From contig NZ_JBQKME010000007.1 in the NCBI RefSeq assembly GCF_052115865.1, positions 1 to 64,000 on the forward strand: a stretch of DNA of 64,000 bases, in the 5' to 3' direction. The position numbers and the translations under genes are program-made. Numbering within the stretch: position 1 is the stretch's first letter; each line of letters begins with the position of its first letter. The notes under the pieces were generated by a model that was not told where the DNA came from, did no database searches, and saw only the letters and a program-made list of their open reading frames with translations. Positions 1-8,866 of the stretch are shown here, piece after piece. The stretch is from Fundicoccus_A sp052115865 (lineage in GTDB: Bacteria > Bacillota > Bacilli > Lactobacillales > Aerococcaceae).

Positions 1-48
1 AATAAATCTTTCCAATTCTTCCCACGTATGTTTACTATTTGAACGCAT
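1..48 (-). CDS. Partial CDS, possible IS transposase OrfA N-terminus
   Basis: Only the first 16 codons are inside the window, reading MRSNSKHTWEELERFI from an ATG at 48. A strong GGGGGAG ribosome binding site sits 5 bases upstream. The short basic start followed by an acidic helix is compatible with the small HTH protein (OrfA) of IS3-like elements, and the inverted repeat just upstream fits an IS end. The family assignment is inference; too little is visible to exclude an ordinary HTH protein. Confidence 0.35.
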   Translation of the reverse strand, partial: MRSNSKHTWEELERFI

Positions 49-53
49 AAAAA

Positions 54-100
54 CTCCCCCAAAAGTAGTTTTACTTTTTCAGCGTCTACTTTAGGGGGAG
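54..100. repeat. Inverted repeat, probable IS terminal region
   Basis: CTCCCCCAAAAGTAG at 54-68 pairs with CTACTTTAGGGGGAG at 86-100 with one mismatch. It lies directly upstream of the partial CDS and about 30 bases from the end of the neighbouring oxidoreductase gene, as expected for the terminus of an inserted element. Confidence 0.4.
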
Positions 101-131
101 CATATCACATTCAGTGAAGTTCTTTAATTAT

Positions 132-1163
132 TTATTTAACAATGTCAGCTTCTTCGAAAATTCGTTCCATTAATAACATTACGTCACGAACTTCTTCATT
201 TTTAACAAATGGTTCTGCGCCTTCACGCACAACACGGAAGAAGTTAAAGTAGAAACTTTCGTTCATCATGTGTGGAGTTGGCAATGGTAATTCTTCTGTC
301 GCTTCTTCTGACGGTGGAGCCATTGTTTTCGTTAAACCAACACCCGCTTGAATTGGAGCCGGCGTTGCAGCATCATTACCTGTCGCAACAATCGCTGTAC
401 CACTTAAGTCCCAATCATGGATAATCGCGGTACCTTTAGTACCTTTGACATACCAACGAGGTAACTTCACAAAGTTTGTTGTCCCAACTTCAACAACTGA
501 TTTAATTCCATTTTCATGTAGAATAGTCACCGTAAAACCATCATCAACTTCATTACCTAAAACAAAACTTAAATCAGCTGTTAATGATTTAATTGGGCTG
601 CCAACTAGCGTGTGAATTTGATCCAACAAGTGAACGCCCCAGTCTAAGACCATACCGCCACCTTGAGATTTCACATGACGCCAGTCACCAGGAATCCCAT
701 TCGCCCCATGAACACGGGATTCAATTTGGAAAATTTCGCCAATTTGCTTGTTATCCCATAATTCACGAATCACTAAGAAGTCAGGATCCCAACGACGGTT
801 TTGGTGAACCATAAAGACACGGTCAGTTTTTTCTGCAACTTTAAGAACTTCATCCAATTCGCTAGAAGACATCATCACTGGTTTTTCACAAATCACATTT
901 TTTCCAGCTTCTAATGATTTAATGGCAATCTCTTTATGCGAATCATTTGGCGTTGCGATTAAAACAACCTCAACATCTTTATCACTTAACACAGCATCTA
1001 AATCTTCATACACATTTAAACCATTTTCTTCTGCTACAGCTTGTTGTTTTTTAGCAATATCAAAAATCCCTTTAATATCATAATATTCTTCAGGAATCAA
1101 TGTACTTGCATGATAAGTCCCCATACCGCCATAACCAACAATTGCTAATCCTAATTTTTCCAT
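132..1163 (-). CDS. Gfo/Idh/MocA family oxidoreductase
   Basis: Predicted cytoplasmic NAD(P)-dependent sugar or cyclitol dehydrogenase of 343 residues, usual for the family. The Rossmann motif GYGGMG is at residues 10-15 and the family EKP signature (ICEKPVM) is near residue 94. It is the last gene of a leftward operon with two TIM-barrel isomerases, a ThuA-like protein and a second Gfo/Idh/MocA enzyme. That set is known from routes that oxidise sugars or glycosides at C3, so a 3-keto-sugar role is a reasonable inference; the substrate is not visible. An inserted element seems to end about 30 bases past its stop. Confidence 0.85.
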   Translation of the reverse strand: MEKLGLAIVGYGGMGTYHASTLIPEEYYDIKGIFDIAKKQQAVAEENGLNVYEDLDAVLSDKDVEVVLIATPNDSHKEIAIKSLEAGKNVICEKPVMMSSSELDEVLKVAEKTDRVFMVHQNRRWDPDFLVIRELWDNKQIGEIFQIESRVHGANGIPGDWRHVKSQGGGMVLDWGVHLLDQIHTLVGSPIKSLTADLSFVLGNEVDDGFTVTILHENGIKSVVEVGTTNFVKLPRWYVKGTKGTAIIHDWDLSGTAIVATGNDAATPAPIQAGVGLTKTMAPPSEEATEELPLPTPHMMNESFYFNFFRVVREGAEPFVKNEEVRDVMLLMERIFEEADIVK

Positions 1164-1202
1164 TCAACTATCACCCTCCATAAGTCATCATTAAAATTCA
1201 AA

Positions 1203-1238
1203 GTAGAGACAGATGTTAATAAATATCCCTGTCTCTAC
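1203..1238 (-). other. Intercistronic hairpin with dispersed motif in its loop
   Basis: A perfect 10-bp stem GTAGAGACAG / CTGTCTCTAC encloses a 16-base loop that contains one AATAAATATC copy. No strong U-run follows on the minus strand, so it may stabilise or attenuate the operon mRNA rather than terminate it. Confidence 0.6.
1218..1227 (+). repeat. Dispersed motif AATAAATATC, copy 1
   Basis: Exact 10-mer followed by CCT (fits NCY). It sits in the loop of an intercistronic hairpin. Confidence 0.8.
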
Positions 1239-1266
1239 CTATATTTATTCAAAAACTACAATGGGA

Positions 1267-2235
1267 TTATACCCACCACATTTCTCCTGGTTGATCATTA
1301 ATCATTACTTGTTTTAAGTTCGTTACGGCACGAGCAAACCCTTCGTCGACTGACATGAGTGGATCTTCATGCTCAATACTTAAAACATAATCATAACCAT
1401 AGATACGTAAGGCTGAAATCATATCAGACCAAGTTTGTAAATCATGACCACAACCAACAGAACGGAAAGTCCAAGCACGAGTTTGTACATTTCCATATGG
1501 TTGCATATCGGTTAAACCATACATATTGATATTATCTTGATCTAAGTAAGTATCTTTGGCGTGGAAATGATGAATCGCATTTTCTTTACCAAGAATTTTA
1601 ATGGCTGCCACAGGATCAATTCCTTGCCACCATAAGTGACTTGGGTCAAAGTTACATCCAATAGCATCACCTGTTGCATTGCGTAATTTCAACATCGTGT
1701 AAGGTGTATGAGCTAAGAAACCACCGTGTAATTCAATCCCGATTTTAACCCCAGCTGCAGTAGCATCTTGGTTGATACCTTTCCAGTAAGGGATTAATTT
1801 TTTCTCCCATTGGTATTCATAATTATCACTATACTCCGTTGGCCACGGTAATACTGGCCAGTTCACTTGTGTATCTGTTTCATTACCGCCAGAAACACCT
1901 GAGAATCCATTAACAACAGGAACATTCATTAATGACGCTAATTTAATTGTATCACGTAATAATTGATCGGCTTCTGCTGCTTCTTTTGGATTAGGTGAAA
2001 TAGGATTATTATGCGCACTTAAAGCAGAGATACTTAAACCTTTATCTGCTAATTTTGCTAAATACTCTTTACGCTCTTGCTCACTGTTAAGTAATTTTTG
2101 TAAATTTAAGTGAGCATCACCTGGAGAACCACCTGTTCCGATTTCAACCGTTTGTAAGCCAGCTTCTGCTACTTTGTCAATCATTTCTTCAAAACTTAAG
2201 TTGTTAAATACTGGTGTAAAAACGCCTAATTTCAT
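1267..2235 (-). CDS. Sugar phosphate isomerase/epimerase family, TIM barrel
   Basis: A 322-residue AP-endonuclease-2-like TIM-barrel protein of the IolE/xylose-isomerase-like group. Conserved acidic and histidine positions expected to bind a divalent metal are visible: IELHGG (about 166), NFDPSHLWWQG (about 195), HFHAKD (about 222) and SIEHED (about 284). Cytoplasmic, with no signal peptide. Second-to-last gene of the 132-4818 operon, 32 bases after the ThuA-like gene. In related operons such enzymes act on keto-sugars or glycosides as isomerases or lyases; the exact reaction here is unknown. Confidence 0.82.
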   Translation of the reverse strand: MKLGVFTPVFNNLSFEEMIDKVAEAGLQTVEIGTGGSPGDAHLNLQKLLNSEQERKEYLAKLADKGLSISALSAHNNPISPNPKEAAEADQLLRDTIKLASLMNVPVVNGFSGVSGGNETDTQVNWPVLPWPTEYSDNYEYQWEKKLIPYWKGINQDATAAGVKIGIELHGGFLAHTPYTMLKLRNATGDAIGCNFDPSHLWWQGIDPVAAIKILGKENAIHHFHAKDTYLDQDNINMYGLTDMQPYGNVQTRAWTFRSVGCGHDLQTWSDMISALRIYGYDYVLSIEHEDPLMSVDEGFARAVTNLKQVMINDQPGEMWWV

Positions 2236-2267
2236 TAAATTAACCTCCTATAAGATTTTTGTAGGTA

Positions 2268-2978
2268 TTATTTGTTTTCAAGGGCTTCGTAATGGCCGTA
2301 GTAAACACGTTCTTGTTCTGATGGGTTAGCCCAATTGACAGCATTACGAATAACTTTTTGTACCATTGGTTGGAAATAAGTTGGGTAGGTTTCGTGACCA
2401 GGTTGGAAATAGAAGATTTTACCTTGACCACGGCGGAACGTACATCCAGAACGGAATACTTCCCCGCCTGGGAACCAGCTAACAAATACTAATTCGTCTG
2501 GAGCTGGAATATCAAAGTGCTCGCCATACATTTCTTCCTGTTCAATTTCAAAGTGCTCACCTACACCGGCTGAAATTGGATGCGATGGGTTCACGTTCCA
2601 AATACGGGTATGTTTGCCATCTTCACGCCATTTCAAATTACAACTTGTTCCCATTAAACGTTGGAAAATTTTAGAGAAGTGACCTGAATGGAGTACAATC
2701 AAGCCCATACCTTCTAGAACTTTTTGTTGCACACGATCAACAATTTCATCCGAAACTTCATCGTGAGCCATGTGTCCCCACCAAAGAAGAACATCGGTAT
2801 TGTTTAAAACTTCTTCAGTTAAGCCATGCTCTGGCTCATCTAAGGTTGCTGTTTTTACTTCGAAATCATCTTTTAAAAAAGATGCAATTTGTTGGTGAAT
2901 CCCATCAGGGTAAATAGCCTTTACTTCATCATCTGATTTTTCATGTCTAAATTCATTCCAAACAGTTACACGAATCAT
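2268..2978 (-). CDS. ThuA-like domain protein
   Basis: A 236-residue protein of the ThuA (trehalose utilisation) family, which has a class I glutamine-amidotransferase-like fold. Family segments such as LLWWGHMAHDEV, GLIVLHSGHFSK and FQPGHETYPTYF are visible. Its start overlaps the stop of the upstream isomerase gene by 4 bases, so translation is probably coupled. ThuA proteins accompany Gfo/Idh/MocA enzymes in disaccharide and 3-keto-sugar catabolism; their catalytic role is poorly defined. Confidence 0.85.
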   Translation of the reverse strand: MIRVTVWNEFRHEKSDDEVKAIYPDGIHQQIASFLKDDFEVKTATLDEPEHGLTEEVLNNTDVLLWWGHMAHDEVSDEIVDRVQQKVLEGMGLIVLHSGHFSKIFQRLMGTSCNLKWREDGKHTRIWNVNPSHPISAGVGEHFEIEQEEMYGEHFDIPAPDELVFVSWFPGGEVFRSGCTFRRGQGKIFYFQPGHETYPTYFQPMVQKVIRNAVNWANPSEQERVYYGHYEALENK

Positions 2979-3727
2979 TTGGCTACCTCCTCAACAATTT
3001 TACGTAAAGTTTTCACATTGGCAGCAGCCGCTTCTAGTGGACTAGCTGTGCGGAAAGCTTCTTGTTCAATGACTAACCATGGGTGCTCTAATTGTGAAGC
3101 AACTTTGACATAGTCATTAATTGGTAAACTTCCATGACCAATTTGGATACTTTCTTTATTGATTTCATCAAAGTCTTTAATATGTAACATACCAACACTG
3201 TCAGTATGGTTTTTAATCCAGTTAACCGGATCAACATCTGCAAAATTAACCCAATAAGTATCAATTTCTAATAAAATTGATGGTGCTAATTTAGCTGCTA
3301 AATCTAAAATTTCATAGCCTTTAGAACTATCTAATTCATGATTGTGATTGTGATAGCCTAAGGTAATGCCTTCTTCATTTAGACGTCTAGCAATCTTTTC
3401 CATTTCTTTCCAGAAATTTTCCCATCCGGATAAACTGTCAAAGCTTGCATAAGGAACAATCATAAATTTGTTATTAATCGTTTTAGCAAATTCAATTTCC
3501 GCTTCTAAGTTATCTTGTAAAGCTTCAAATGGAGTGTGTGAAGCCGCAACTTCTAAGTTATATTTTTCTAACCAAGATTTTACATCGTCCGCACTATTAT
3601 CAAAATAACCTGCGAACTCCACTCCATCATAGCCCATTTCTGAAACAGCTTTTAAAGACGCTTCTAGATTTTCTTGAATATGTTCTTTAATACTCCACAA
3701 CTGTAAAGCAATTTTTGGAATACTCAT
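2975..3727 (-). CDS. Sugar phosphate isomerase/epimerase family, TIM barrel
   Basis: A 250-residue TIM-barrel protein, a divergent paralogue of the 1267-2235 product. Metal-site candidates are GYHNHNHEL (about 139), LLEIDTYWV (about 165), LHIKDF (about 194) and VIEQEAF (about 228). The ATG shares one base with the TAA of the upstream oxidoreductase (TAATG), and its own stop overlaps the ThuA-like gene, so three genes are translationally coupled. Likely acts on the same keto-sugar pathway; the reaction is not determined. Confidence 0.83.
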   Translation of the reverse strand: MSIPKIALQLWSIKEHIQENLEASLKAVSEMGYDGVEFAGYFDNSADDVKSWLEKYNLEVAASHTPFEALQDNLEAEIEFAKTINNKFMIVPYASFDSLSGWENFWKEMEKIARRLNEEGITLGYHNHNHELDSSKGYEILDLAAKLAPSILLEIDTYWVNFADVDPVNWIKNHTDSVGMLHIKDFDEINKESIQIGHGSLPINDYVKVASQLEHPWLVIEQEAFRTASPLEAAAANVKTLRKIVEEVAK

Positions 3728-4818
3728 TATTCTTCTCCTTCTTCATTGAAGAACACAGGTTGACCTGTCTTAGAAGATTTATAAATAGCTTCTAAAATTT
3801 CTGTTACAACTAAAGCTTGTTCTGGTAAAACAGTTGGTGTTGTATCGTTTAAAATCGCATCAATCCATTGACGTGCTTCAATTAATTCAGGATCACTTTC
3901 TTCTCCATCGTAGAAAGCAACGCCACCAGTTGATAAGTTAACATTTTTCTCATACATTAAACCGTGCTCTTCACCGTTAATGGTTAAGCCGTCGTTCATA
4001 TCTGCCCCTGCTTTATCACCCATTAAAGTTGTTTTAGCTTCTTTAACATCTAAGGTATTTAAAGCCCAGCTTGATTCTAAGAAAATAGATGCGCCATTTT
4101 CCATAACAACATAACCAAAAGCAGAATCTTCAACTGTAAATTTAGCTGGATCCCATGGTCCCCAAGCATTCGCAGCATTTTTGTGTTCTGCTAATTTATG
4201 GTAAGCATTCCCTACAACAAATTTAGGTTTGTAGTTATTCATTAACCATAAAGTTAAGTCTAGCGCATGTGTACCGATATCGATTAATGGACCACCACCT
4301 TGAGCTTCTTCGTCTAAGAATACACCCCAAGTTGGTACAGCACGACGACGGATTGCATGTGCTTTCGCAAAGTAAATATCTCCTAAACCGCCCTCTTCAA
4401 CAATTTTATGTAAATGTTGTGAGTCAGTTCTAAAACGGTTTTGGTAACCAATTGTTAATTTTTTACCTGTACGTTTCGCAGCTTCAACCATAGCACGTGC
4501 TTGTTCAGCTGTTTTAGCCATTGGTTTTTCACACATAACGTGAGCATCAGCTTCCATTGCTGCAATAGAAAGTTCAGCGTGTGTATCATTTGGTGTACAA
4601 ACGTGCACAACATCTAATTCCATTGTTTCAAGCATTTCTTTATAATCAGCAAAAACTTGTGAATCTTCTGTACCAAATTCTTTTTTTGCATCAACTGCAC
4701 GCTCAACGATAATATCACAAAATGCTACAATTTCGACTTCCTCAATTTTTGCTAATGCAGGTAAATGTTTTTTTGTACCAATTCCCCCGCAACCAATAAC
4801 TCCAACTTTAAGTGTCAT
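3727..4818 (-). CDS. Gfo/Idh/MocA family oxidoreductase
   Basis: First gene of the catabolic operon. I start it at the ATG at 4818 because AGGAGG lies 6 bases upstream; a longer reading from 4848 would bury that site inside the gene. The 363-residue product has GCGGIG in the N-terminal Rossmann fold and the EKP signature (MCEKPMA). It is distinct from the 132-1163 enzyme, so the operon carries two dehydrogenases, consistent with oxidation and later re-reduction of one sugar position. That reading is inference. Confidence 0.85.
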   Translation of the reverse strand: MTLKVGVIGCGGIGTKKHLPALAKIEEVEIVAFCDIIVERAVDAKKEFGTEDSQVFADYKEMLETMELDVVHVCTPNDTHAELSIAAMEADAHVMCEKPMAKTAEQARAMVEAAKRTGKKLTIGYQNRFRTDSQHLHKIVEEGGLGDIYFAKAHAIRRRAVPTWGVFLDEEAQGGGPLIDIGTHALDLTLWLMNNYKPKFVVGNAYHKLAEHKNAANAWGPWDPAKFTVEDSAFGYVVMENGASIFLESSWALNTLDVKEAKTTLMGDKAGADMNDGLTINGEEHGLMYEKNVNLSTGGVAFYDGEESDPELIEARQWIDAILNDTTPTVLPEQALVVTEILEAIYKSSKTGQPVFFNEEGEE

Positions 4819-4829
4819 AAAAATCCTCC

Positions 4830-4843
4830 TGTTAACGTTTTCT
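4830..4843 (-). promoter_or_regulatory. Candidate cre (CcpA) site
   Basis: On the minus strand AGAAAACGTTAACA differs at the first base from the usual TGNNANCGNTNNCA catabolite-response pattern. It lies between a TATA-rich segment at 4853-4861 and the AGGAGG of the first operon gene, where CcpA would act as a roadblock. Confidence 0.45.
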
Positions 4844-5050
4844 ATCACTTCCTATAATATAGGATTTGCAGACAAATTTCTTCCTAAATTGATTGAAGAT
4901 ATTCCCGAATATTGCCGTCACCAATTCTCATATTTAAATTTTTTATTATTTTTTTCTGAAAGCTCATAACACCAATTAGCAAGCGGTTTTTTTAGCATAA
5001 AACAATTTTCAATATAGTGTTATTTATTAGGGAGGGTTGGGTGATTTTAT
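4844..5050. other. AT-rich intergenic stretch
   Basis: This spacer between the catabolic operon and its regulator gene presumably carries the operon promoter. I see TATA-like sequence at 4853-4861 but no convincing -35 box and no clear AraC half-sites. Confidence 0.5.
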
Positions 5051-5082
5051 AAAAAAAGCCTAAATTATTCTTAATTTAGGCT
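5051..5082 (-). terminator. Rho-independent terminator after AraC gene
   Basis: AGCCTAAATTA pairs perfectly with TAATTTAGGCT across a 4-base loop, followed on the minus strand by seven T residues. Confidence 0.85.
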
Positions 5083-5958
5083 CTCTGATTGAATTTTTTT
5101 ACGGATTCTTTTTTGATATTGCAAAGGCGAGGTCCCCATTTTCTCCTTAAAAACATGATGAAAAGTTTTCACACTCCCAAAGCCAGCGCGTTCTGCCACT
5201 TCAACCATCGGCAAATCTTCATTCGCCAAAATAAATATCGCTTGATTCAGTCGATATTCCTGCAAAAACTCAATAAAAGTCATCCCCATATTTTTCTTGA
5301 AAAAGCGGGTAAAATAGTAGGGACTAAAACCAACGGCCTCTGCCACATCTTTTAAGGTAATTTGCTCAAAATAATGCTCTTCTATATACTCCACTACCTC
5401 ATTCACGCGGTCCAATACTTCCTTGGAATGATTAGTTGATTTAGAATATAGCGGCACGGAATCTTGAAGAGGAATTTCATGGTAAAACAAGCCAATGAGT
5501 TGATACAAGTTTGCCAACACGATATATCGTTTGCCTTCTAGTTCACTATTAATGGTGTCATGTATTTCATGAACAATGGCTTCAACTTTATTGGCTGTCT
5601 CAGTTGGCCAATTCGCACTGTGGCGCTCACCTTGGCTAAAGATTTCTATCAATGAGCGATCGTTTTTTTGCGAAAAACTGCTCTCTCGCAGCATACTTAA
5701 ATCAAATTGCAGAACAATTCGCTCACTATTGGGAGATGATAAAAAATAATGTGGTTCACCACTTGCGAAAATAATCGTCTCCCCTTCTTGCACCGTGATA
5801 ACACGATCATTCACCCCAATATTGAGATGCCCTTTATCTGCATGAATAATTTCAATCTCTTTGTGCCAATGGGGATAAACAATGGTCATACCGTCATTGG
5901 TGAAGGAACGAATTTGAAAATTCGAATTAAATTCAGGTATTTCTAAATAAATACTCAT
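5071..5958 (-). CDS. AraC family regulator with cupin-like sensor domain
   Basis: A 295-residue transcription factor. The N-terminal half resembles a cupin ligand-binding domain (YPHWHKEIEIIHADKGHLNI at about 28-47). The C-terminal 100 residues hold two HTH motifs (TLKDVAEAVGFSPYYFTRFFK and the MVEVAERAGFGSVKTFHHVFK region). It is transcribed the same way as the downstream catabolic operon and separated from it by its own terminator, so it is the likely local regulator. One dispersed motif copy is embedded in the gene antisense. Confidence 0.9.
   Translation of the reverse strand: MSIYLEIPEFNSNFQIRSFTNDGMTIVYPHWHKEIEIIHADKGHLNIGVNDRVITVQEGETIIFASGEPHYFLSSPNSERIVLQFDLSMLRESSFSQKNDRSLIEIFSQGERHSANWPTETANKVEAIVHEIHDTINSELEGKRYIVLANLYQLIGLFYHEIPLQDSVPLYSKSTNHSKEVLDRVNEVVEYIEEHYFEQITLKDVAEAVGFSPYYFTRFFKKNMGMTFIEFLQEYRLNQAIFILANEDLPMVEVAERAGFGSVKTFHHVFKEKMGTSPLQYQKRIRKKIQSESLN
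5230..5239 (+). repeat. Dispersed motif AATAAATATC, copy 2
   Basis: Antisense inside the AraC gene, where it reads I-F-I-L. It is followed by GCT, which fits NCY. Confidence 0.8.
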
Positions 5959-5995
5959 TGAAAAAACATCATCCTTTCCCTTTATTTGTTTTCAT

Positions 5996-6436
5996 TCATA
6001 TGCTCTTGATTAACTGTTCCATGGATTGCTTAAATGTTTTACGCTGCTCATCCATATATTTTCCTGCTTGCTTTGTACGTAAACCTTGCTTTCGCATTTG
6101 CTGGCTAATATGACGTTGCCATAGAAGTTGATTAATATTATCTTGATCATAAATCATCCCCGTTTGGTTAATCACATACGCTTTGTTAATGACTAATGAA
6201 GCTAAGCCATAATCTTGGGTCACCAAAATATCTCCTTCATTTATCAACGAAACAATTTTAAAATCAACCGCATCTGGTCCTTTGTCAACATAAACAAAGC
6301 GAACAAATTCAGGATAGATTTTATTGGTATAATGTTCAATAGCTGTTACCATAACAACTTCAAGTTGATATTTACCAGCCAGTTCAACGACTTCATCTTT
6401 TACGGGTGAACCATCCGCATCAATAAATATTTTCAT
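5996..6436 (-). CDS. YaiI/YqxD family protein (DUF188)
   Basis: A 146-residue protein matching the UPF0178 family over its whole length, beginning with the signature MKIFIDADGSPVKDEV, a PIN-like fold with early acidic residues, and containing LVTQDYGLA near residue 74. Biochemical function is not established; a nuclease-like role has been suggested from the fold. Monocistronic, between the AraC gene and the terminator of the amino-acid ABC operon. Confidence 0.88.
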   Translation of the reverse strand: MKIFIDADGSPVKDEVVELAGKYQLEVVMVTAIEHYTNKIYPEFVRFVYVDKGPDAVDFKIVSLINEGDILVTQDYGLASLVINKAYVINQTGMIYDQDNINQLLWQRHISQQMRKQGLRTKQAGKYMDEQRKTFKQSMEQLIKSI

Positions 6437-6532
6437 ATCGACTTTCCATTTCTAACATGTATTTTATCTTCACCTTCTATTATATACAAAATCTGTTAAG
6501 AAAATACTGACATTAGCAATAAATTCTAATAT

Positions 6533-6581
6533 CAATCAAAAAAACACCCAACCACAGTCACAAACTGTCATTGGGTGTTTT
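6533..6581 (-). terminator. Terminator of the amino-acid ABC operon
   Basis: AAAACACCCAA and TTGGGTGTTTT form a stem with an inner CAGT/ACTG pairing, followed on the minus strand by a T run, just past the ATPase stop codon. Confidence 0.88.
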
Positions 6582-6588
6582 CAGATAC

Positions 6589-7311
6589 TTATAACACTTT
6601 TGATAAGAAGAGTTTTGTTCTTTCTTCCTTTGGATGATTCAATAATTCATGTGGCGGAGCGGTTTCTACCAATTGGCCTGCATCCATAAACACAATACGT
6701 GAGGCTACTTCACGGGCAAAGCCCAACTCATGTGTCACAACAACCATAGTCATACCTTCTTTAGCTAACTGCTTCATTACCGCTAAAACTTCTGAAACCA
6801 TTTCAGGATCCAAAGCAGATGTCGGCTCATCAAACAACATCACATCTGGTTGCATTGCTAATGCTCTAGCAATAGCCACTCTTTGTTTTTGTCCCCCTGA
6901 TAAGGAAGAAGGATACACATTGATTTTATCACTTAAGCCCATTTTAGCTAATAAATCTTCCGCTAATGACTTGGTTGCGACTGAGTCTAAGCCTTTTAAA
7001 TGCATCGGACCAAAAGTGATATTTTCTAATACGGTCAGATGAGGAAACAAATTAAAGTTTTGAAAAACCATCCCCATGCGCTGACGGACACTTTCTAAAT
7101 TTGTATCAGGCGCCGTTATATCCATTCCTTTAAAATAAATATTTCCTGATGTTGGAACTTCTAATAAATTTAAACAACGTAGTAAAGTCGACTTACCCGA
7201 TCCAGAAGGACCAATGATAACTAATACTTCACCTTCGACTACTTCTTTATTAATATTCGTTAAAACTTCCTTATCACCAAATGATTTATATAAATTTTCA
7301 ACTTTAATCAC
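6589..7311 (-). CDS. Polar amino-acid ABC transporter, ATP-binding protein
   Basis: A 240-residue GlnQ/ArtM-type ATPase. Walker A is GPSGSGKS (about 34), the signature LSGGQKQR, Walker B VMLFDEPTSALD, and the switch histidine is in VVTHELG. It starts with GTG inside the end of the permease gene (8-base overlap), implying coupled translation. Third gene of a binding protein-permease-ATPase unit under T-box control, so the substrate is probably an amino acid whose tRNA charging is sensed. Confidence 0.92.
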   Translation of the reverse strand: MIKVENLYKSFGDKEVLTNINKEVVEGEVLVIIGPSGSGKSTLLRCLNLLEVPTSGNIYFKGMDITAPDTNLESVRQRMGMVFQNFNLFPHLTVLENITFGPMHLKGLDSVATKSLAEDLLAKMGLSDKINVYPSSLSGGQKQRVAIARALAMQPDVMLFDEPTSALDPEMVSEVLAVMKQLAKEGMTMVVVTHELGFAREVASRIVFMDAGQLVETAPPHELLNHPKEERTKLFLSKVL

Positions 7312-7945
7312 TTGCTTTTAACCTCATTTCTAAACGTCCTACCCCAAATGCAATCACTGAGGTTAAAATAAAATAAATTATCGCTGCCATAAACAATGGA
7401 GGGAAAATTTGAAAGGTTGCTCCTCTTACAATATCCGAAGCAAGCATAATATCACGAATGCCCAAATATGACACAATCGAAGTTTCTTTGATTAAAGCAG
7501 CAAATTCATTACCAATCGCAGGCAGGATATTTTTAATGGCTTGTGGGAAAATAATTTTCCGCATAGCCAATTGACGTGACATACCGATTGCCATAGACGC
7601 TTCCATCTGTCCTTTATCCACTGATTGAATCCCACTTCTAATGATTTCCGCTACATAAGCTGTTGCGTTAAATCCGACTGCAATCACGCCTGACGTAAAA
7701 CTTGATAAACTCAAAGACGTTAAGCCAAAGTAAATAATAAACAATTGGACTAAAAGTGGTGTGCCACGGACAATTTGAATATAAGCTTTCGTTAAAAAAT
7801 TTAACCATTTATTTTGCGAAAGCCGTCCGAGTGCCAGTAAAGATCCAAAAGCCAAACCAATTAAGACCGCAAAAAATGAAATTAATACAGTATTAACCGT
7901 CCCTTCTAGAAATACCGGCCAATATTCAATCAGTAAATCAATCAA
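7304..7945 (-). CDS. Amino-acid ABC transporter permease
   Basis: A 213-residue integral membrane protein of the HisMQ type with about five hydrophobic segments and a cytoplasmic coupling loop (MEASMAIGMSRQLAMRKIIFPQA, about 119-141). Translation starts at TTG (7945) with AGGGAG 8 bases upstream; no ATG in the right place competes. It follows the binding protein by 34 bases. A single permease gene suggests a homodimeric pore. Confidence 0.9.
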   Translation of the reverse strand: MIDLLIEYWPVFLEGTVNTVLISFFAVLIGLAFGSLLALGRLSQNKWLNFLTKAYIQIVRGTPLLVQLFIIYFGLTSLSLSSFTSGVIAVGFNATAYVAEIIRSGIQSVDKGQMEASMAIGMSRQLAMRKIIFPQAIKNILPAIGNEFAALIKETSIVSYLGIRDIMLASDIVRGATFQIFPPLFMAAIIYFILTSVIAFGVGRLEMRLKASD

Positions 7946-7979
7946 TGTCTAAACTCCCTTTCAAATTCCTCAAAAATTT

Positions 7980-8816
7980 CTATTCCACTGAGCCAGCCAT
8001 TAAGTCAATATTTTTAATAAATAACTCCTCAAGTTGGCCAGATTCTTCTAATTCTGCAATAACGGCTTGGATTTCTTCCAAGAAAGCTTCATTACCTTTT
8101 GCAATAGCAATCGCAGTTCCATCTTCTTCGTGTGGTACTTTTAAATTAGCAATAGCGATATTTGGATTAACGGACGCAAATTGTTCCGCCACAATTTGAT
8201 CAATAATTATCGCATCCAAACGATTGGTCATCATCGCAGCGATCAAAGCATCGTTTTTTGGCATTGAAGTAATAGCTGCTTCCGTCATGGCTTCAGTTAC
8301 AAAAGATTCTTGAGCCGTTCCTTTTTGAACCCCGATTTTTAAATTAGCTAATTGTTCAAACTCAGTATACTCGTCTACTTTGCTAGCTGGTACTAAGGCC
8401 ACAAAGCCTGTTTCATGGTAAATATCACTAAAATCAACTTCTTTTTGTCTTTCTTCCGTTGGATTCATACCAGCCATGATCATATCCACACGACCTGTTT
8501 TAACAGCCGCTACTAAACTATCAAAGTTCATGTCTTCCACAACTAATTCAACACCTAAAGAATCCGCAATCGCTTGTGCGATATCCACATCAAAACCAAC
8601 AATTGTATCTTTTCCATTTTCTAATAAATGCCACTCAAATGGAGGAAAGTCAGCTGACGTACCCAAAACTAATTTGCCATCGGCCTTAATTTTATTTAAA
8701 ACAGGACTGTCACTTTCTTGAGCTTGAATTGTTGCGAATGAAGTTGTATTCAATAATCCAATGGCTAAGCTTGCTAACATAATTGTCTTAATCGTTGCTA
8801 AAAAGTATTTTTTCAT
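7980..8816 (-). CDS. Amino-acid ABC substrate-binding protein, no lipobox
   Basis: A 278-residue family 3 (polar amino acid) solute-binding protein with segments such as LVLGTSADFPPFEW (about 49) and GFDVDIAQAIADSLG. The N-terminus is a type I signal peptide (KKYF...TTSFATIQAQES) with an AxA-like cleavage site. There is no cysteine in the signal region or anywhere in the protein, so it cannot be a diacylglyceryl-anchored lipoprotein as is normal for Gram-positive binding proteins. It must be secreted freely or held by the permease. First gene of the T-box operon. Confidence 0.9.
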   Translation of the reverse strand: MKKYFLATIKTIMLASLAIGLLNTTSFATIQAQESDSPVLNKIKADGKLVLGTSADFPPFEWHLLENGKDTIVGFDVDIAQAIADSLGVELVVEDMNFDSLVAAVKTGRVDMIMAGMNPTEERQKEVDFSDIYHETGFVALVPASKVDEYTEFEQLANLKIGVQKGTAQESFVTEAMTEAAITSMPKNDALIAAMMTNRLDAIIIDQIVAEQFASVNPNIAIANLKVPHEEDGTAIAIAKGNEAFLEEIQAVIAELEESGQLEELFIKNIDLMAGSVE

Positions 8817-8866
8817 TTGTAAAACCCCTTAATATTTATTTTCATCGAATCAACCATGAGCTGAGA

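Noticed and set aside
593..814. Plus-strand ORF inside the oxidoreductase gene, and similar opposite-strand ORFs throughout.
   Set aside because: Shadows of real genes: no ribosome binding sites, no recognisable domains and atypical composition.
3727..4848. Longer N-terminus for the first operon oxidoreductase.
   Set aside because: The AGGAGG site and family length support the start at 4818; the extra 10 residues lack a ribosome binding site.
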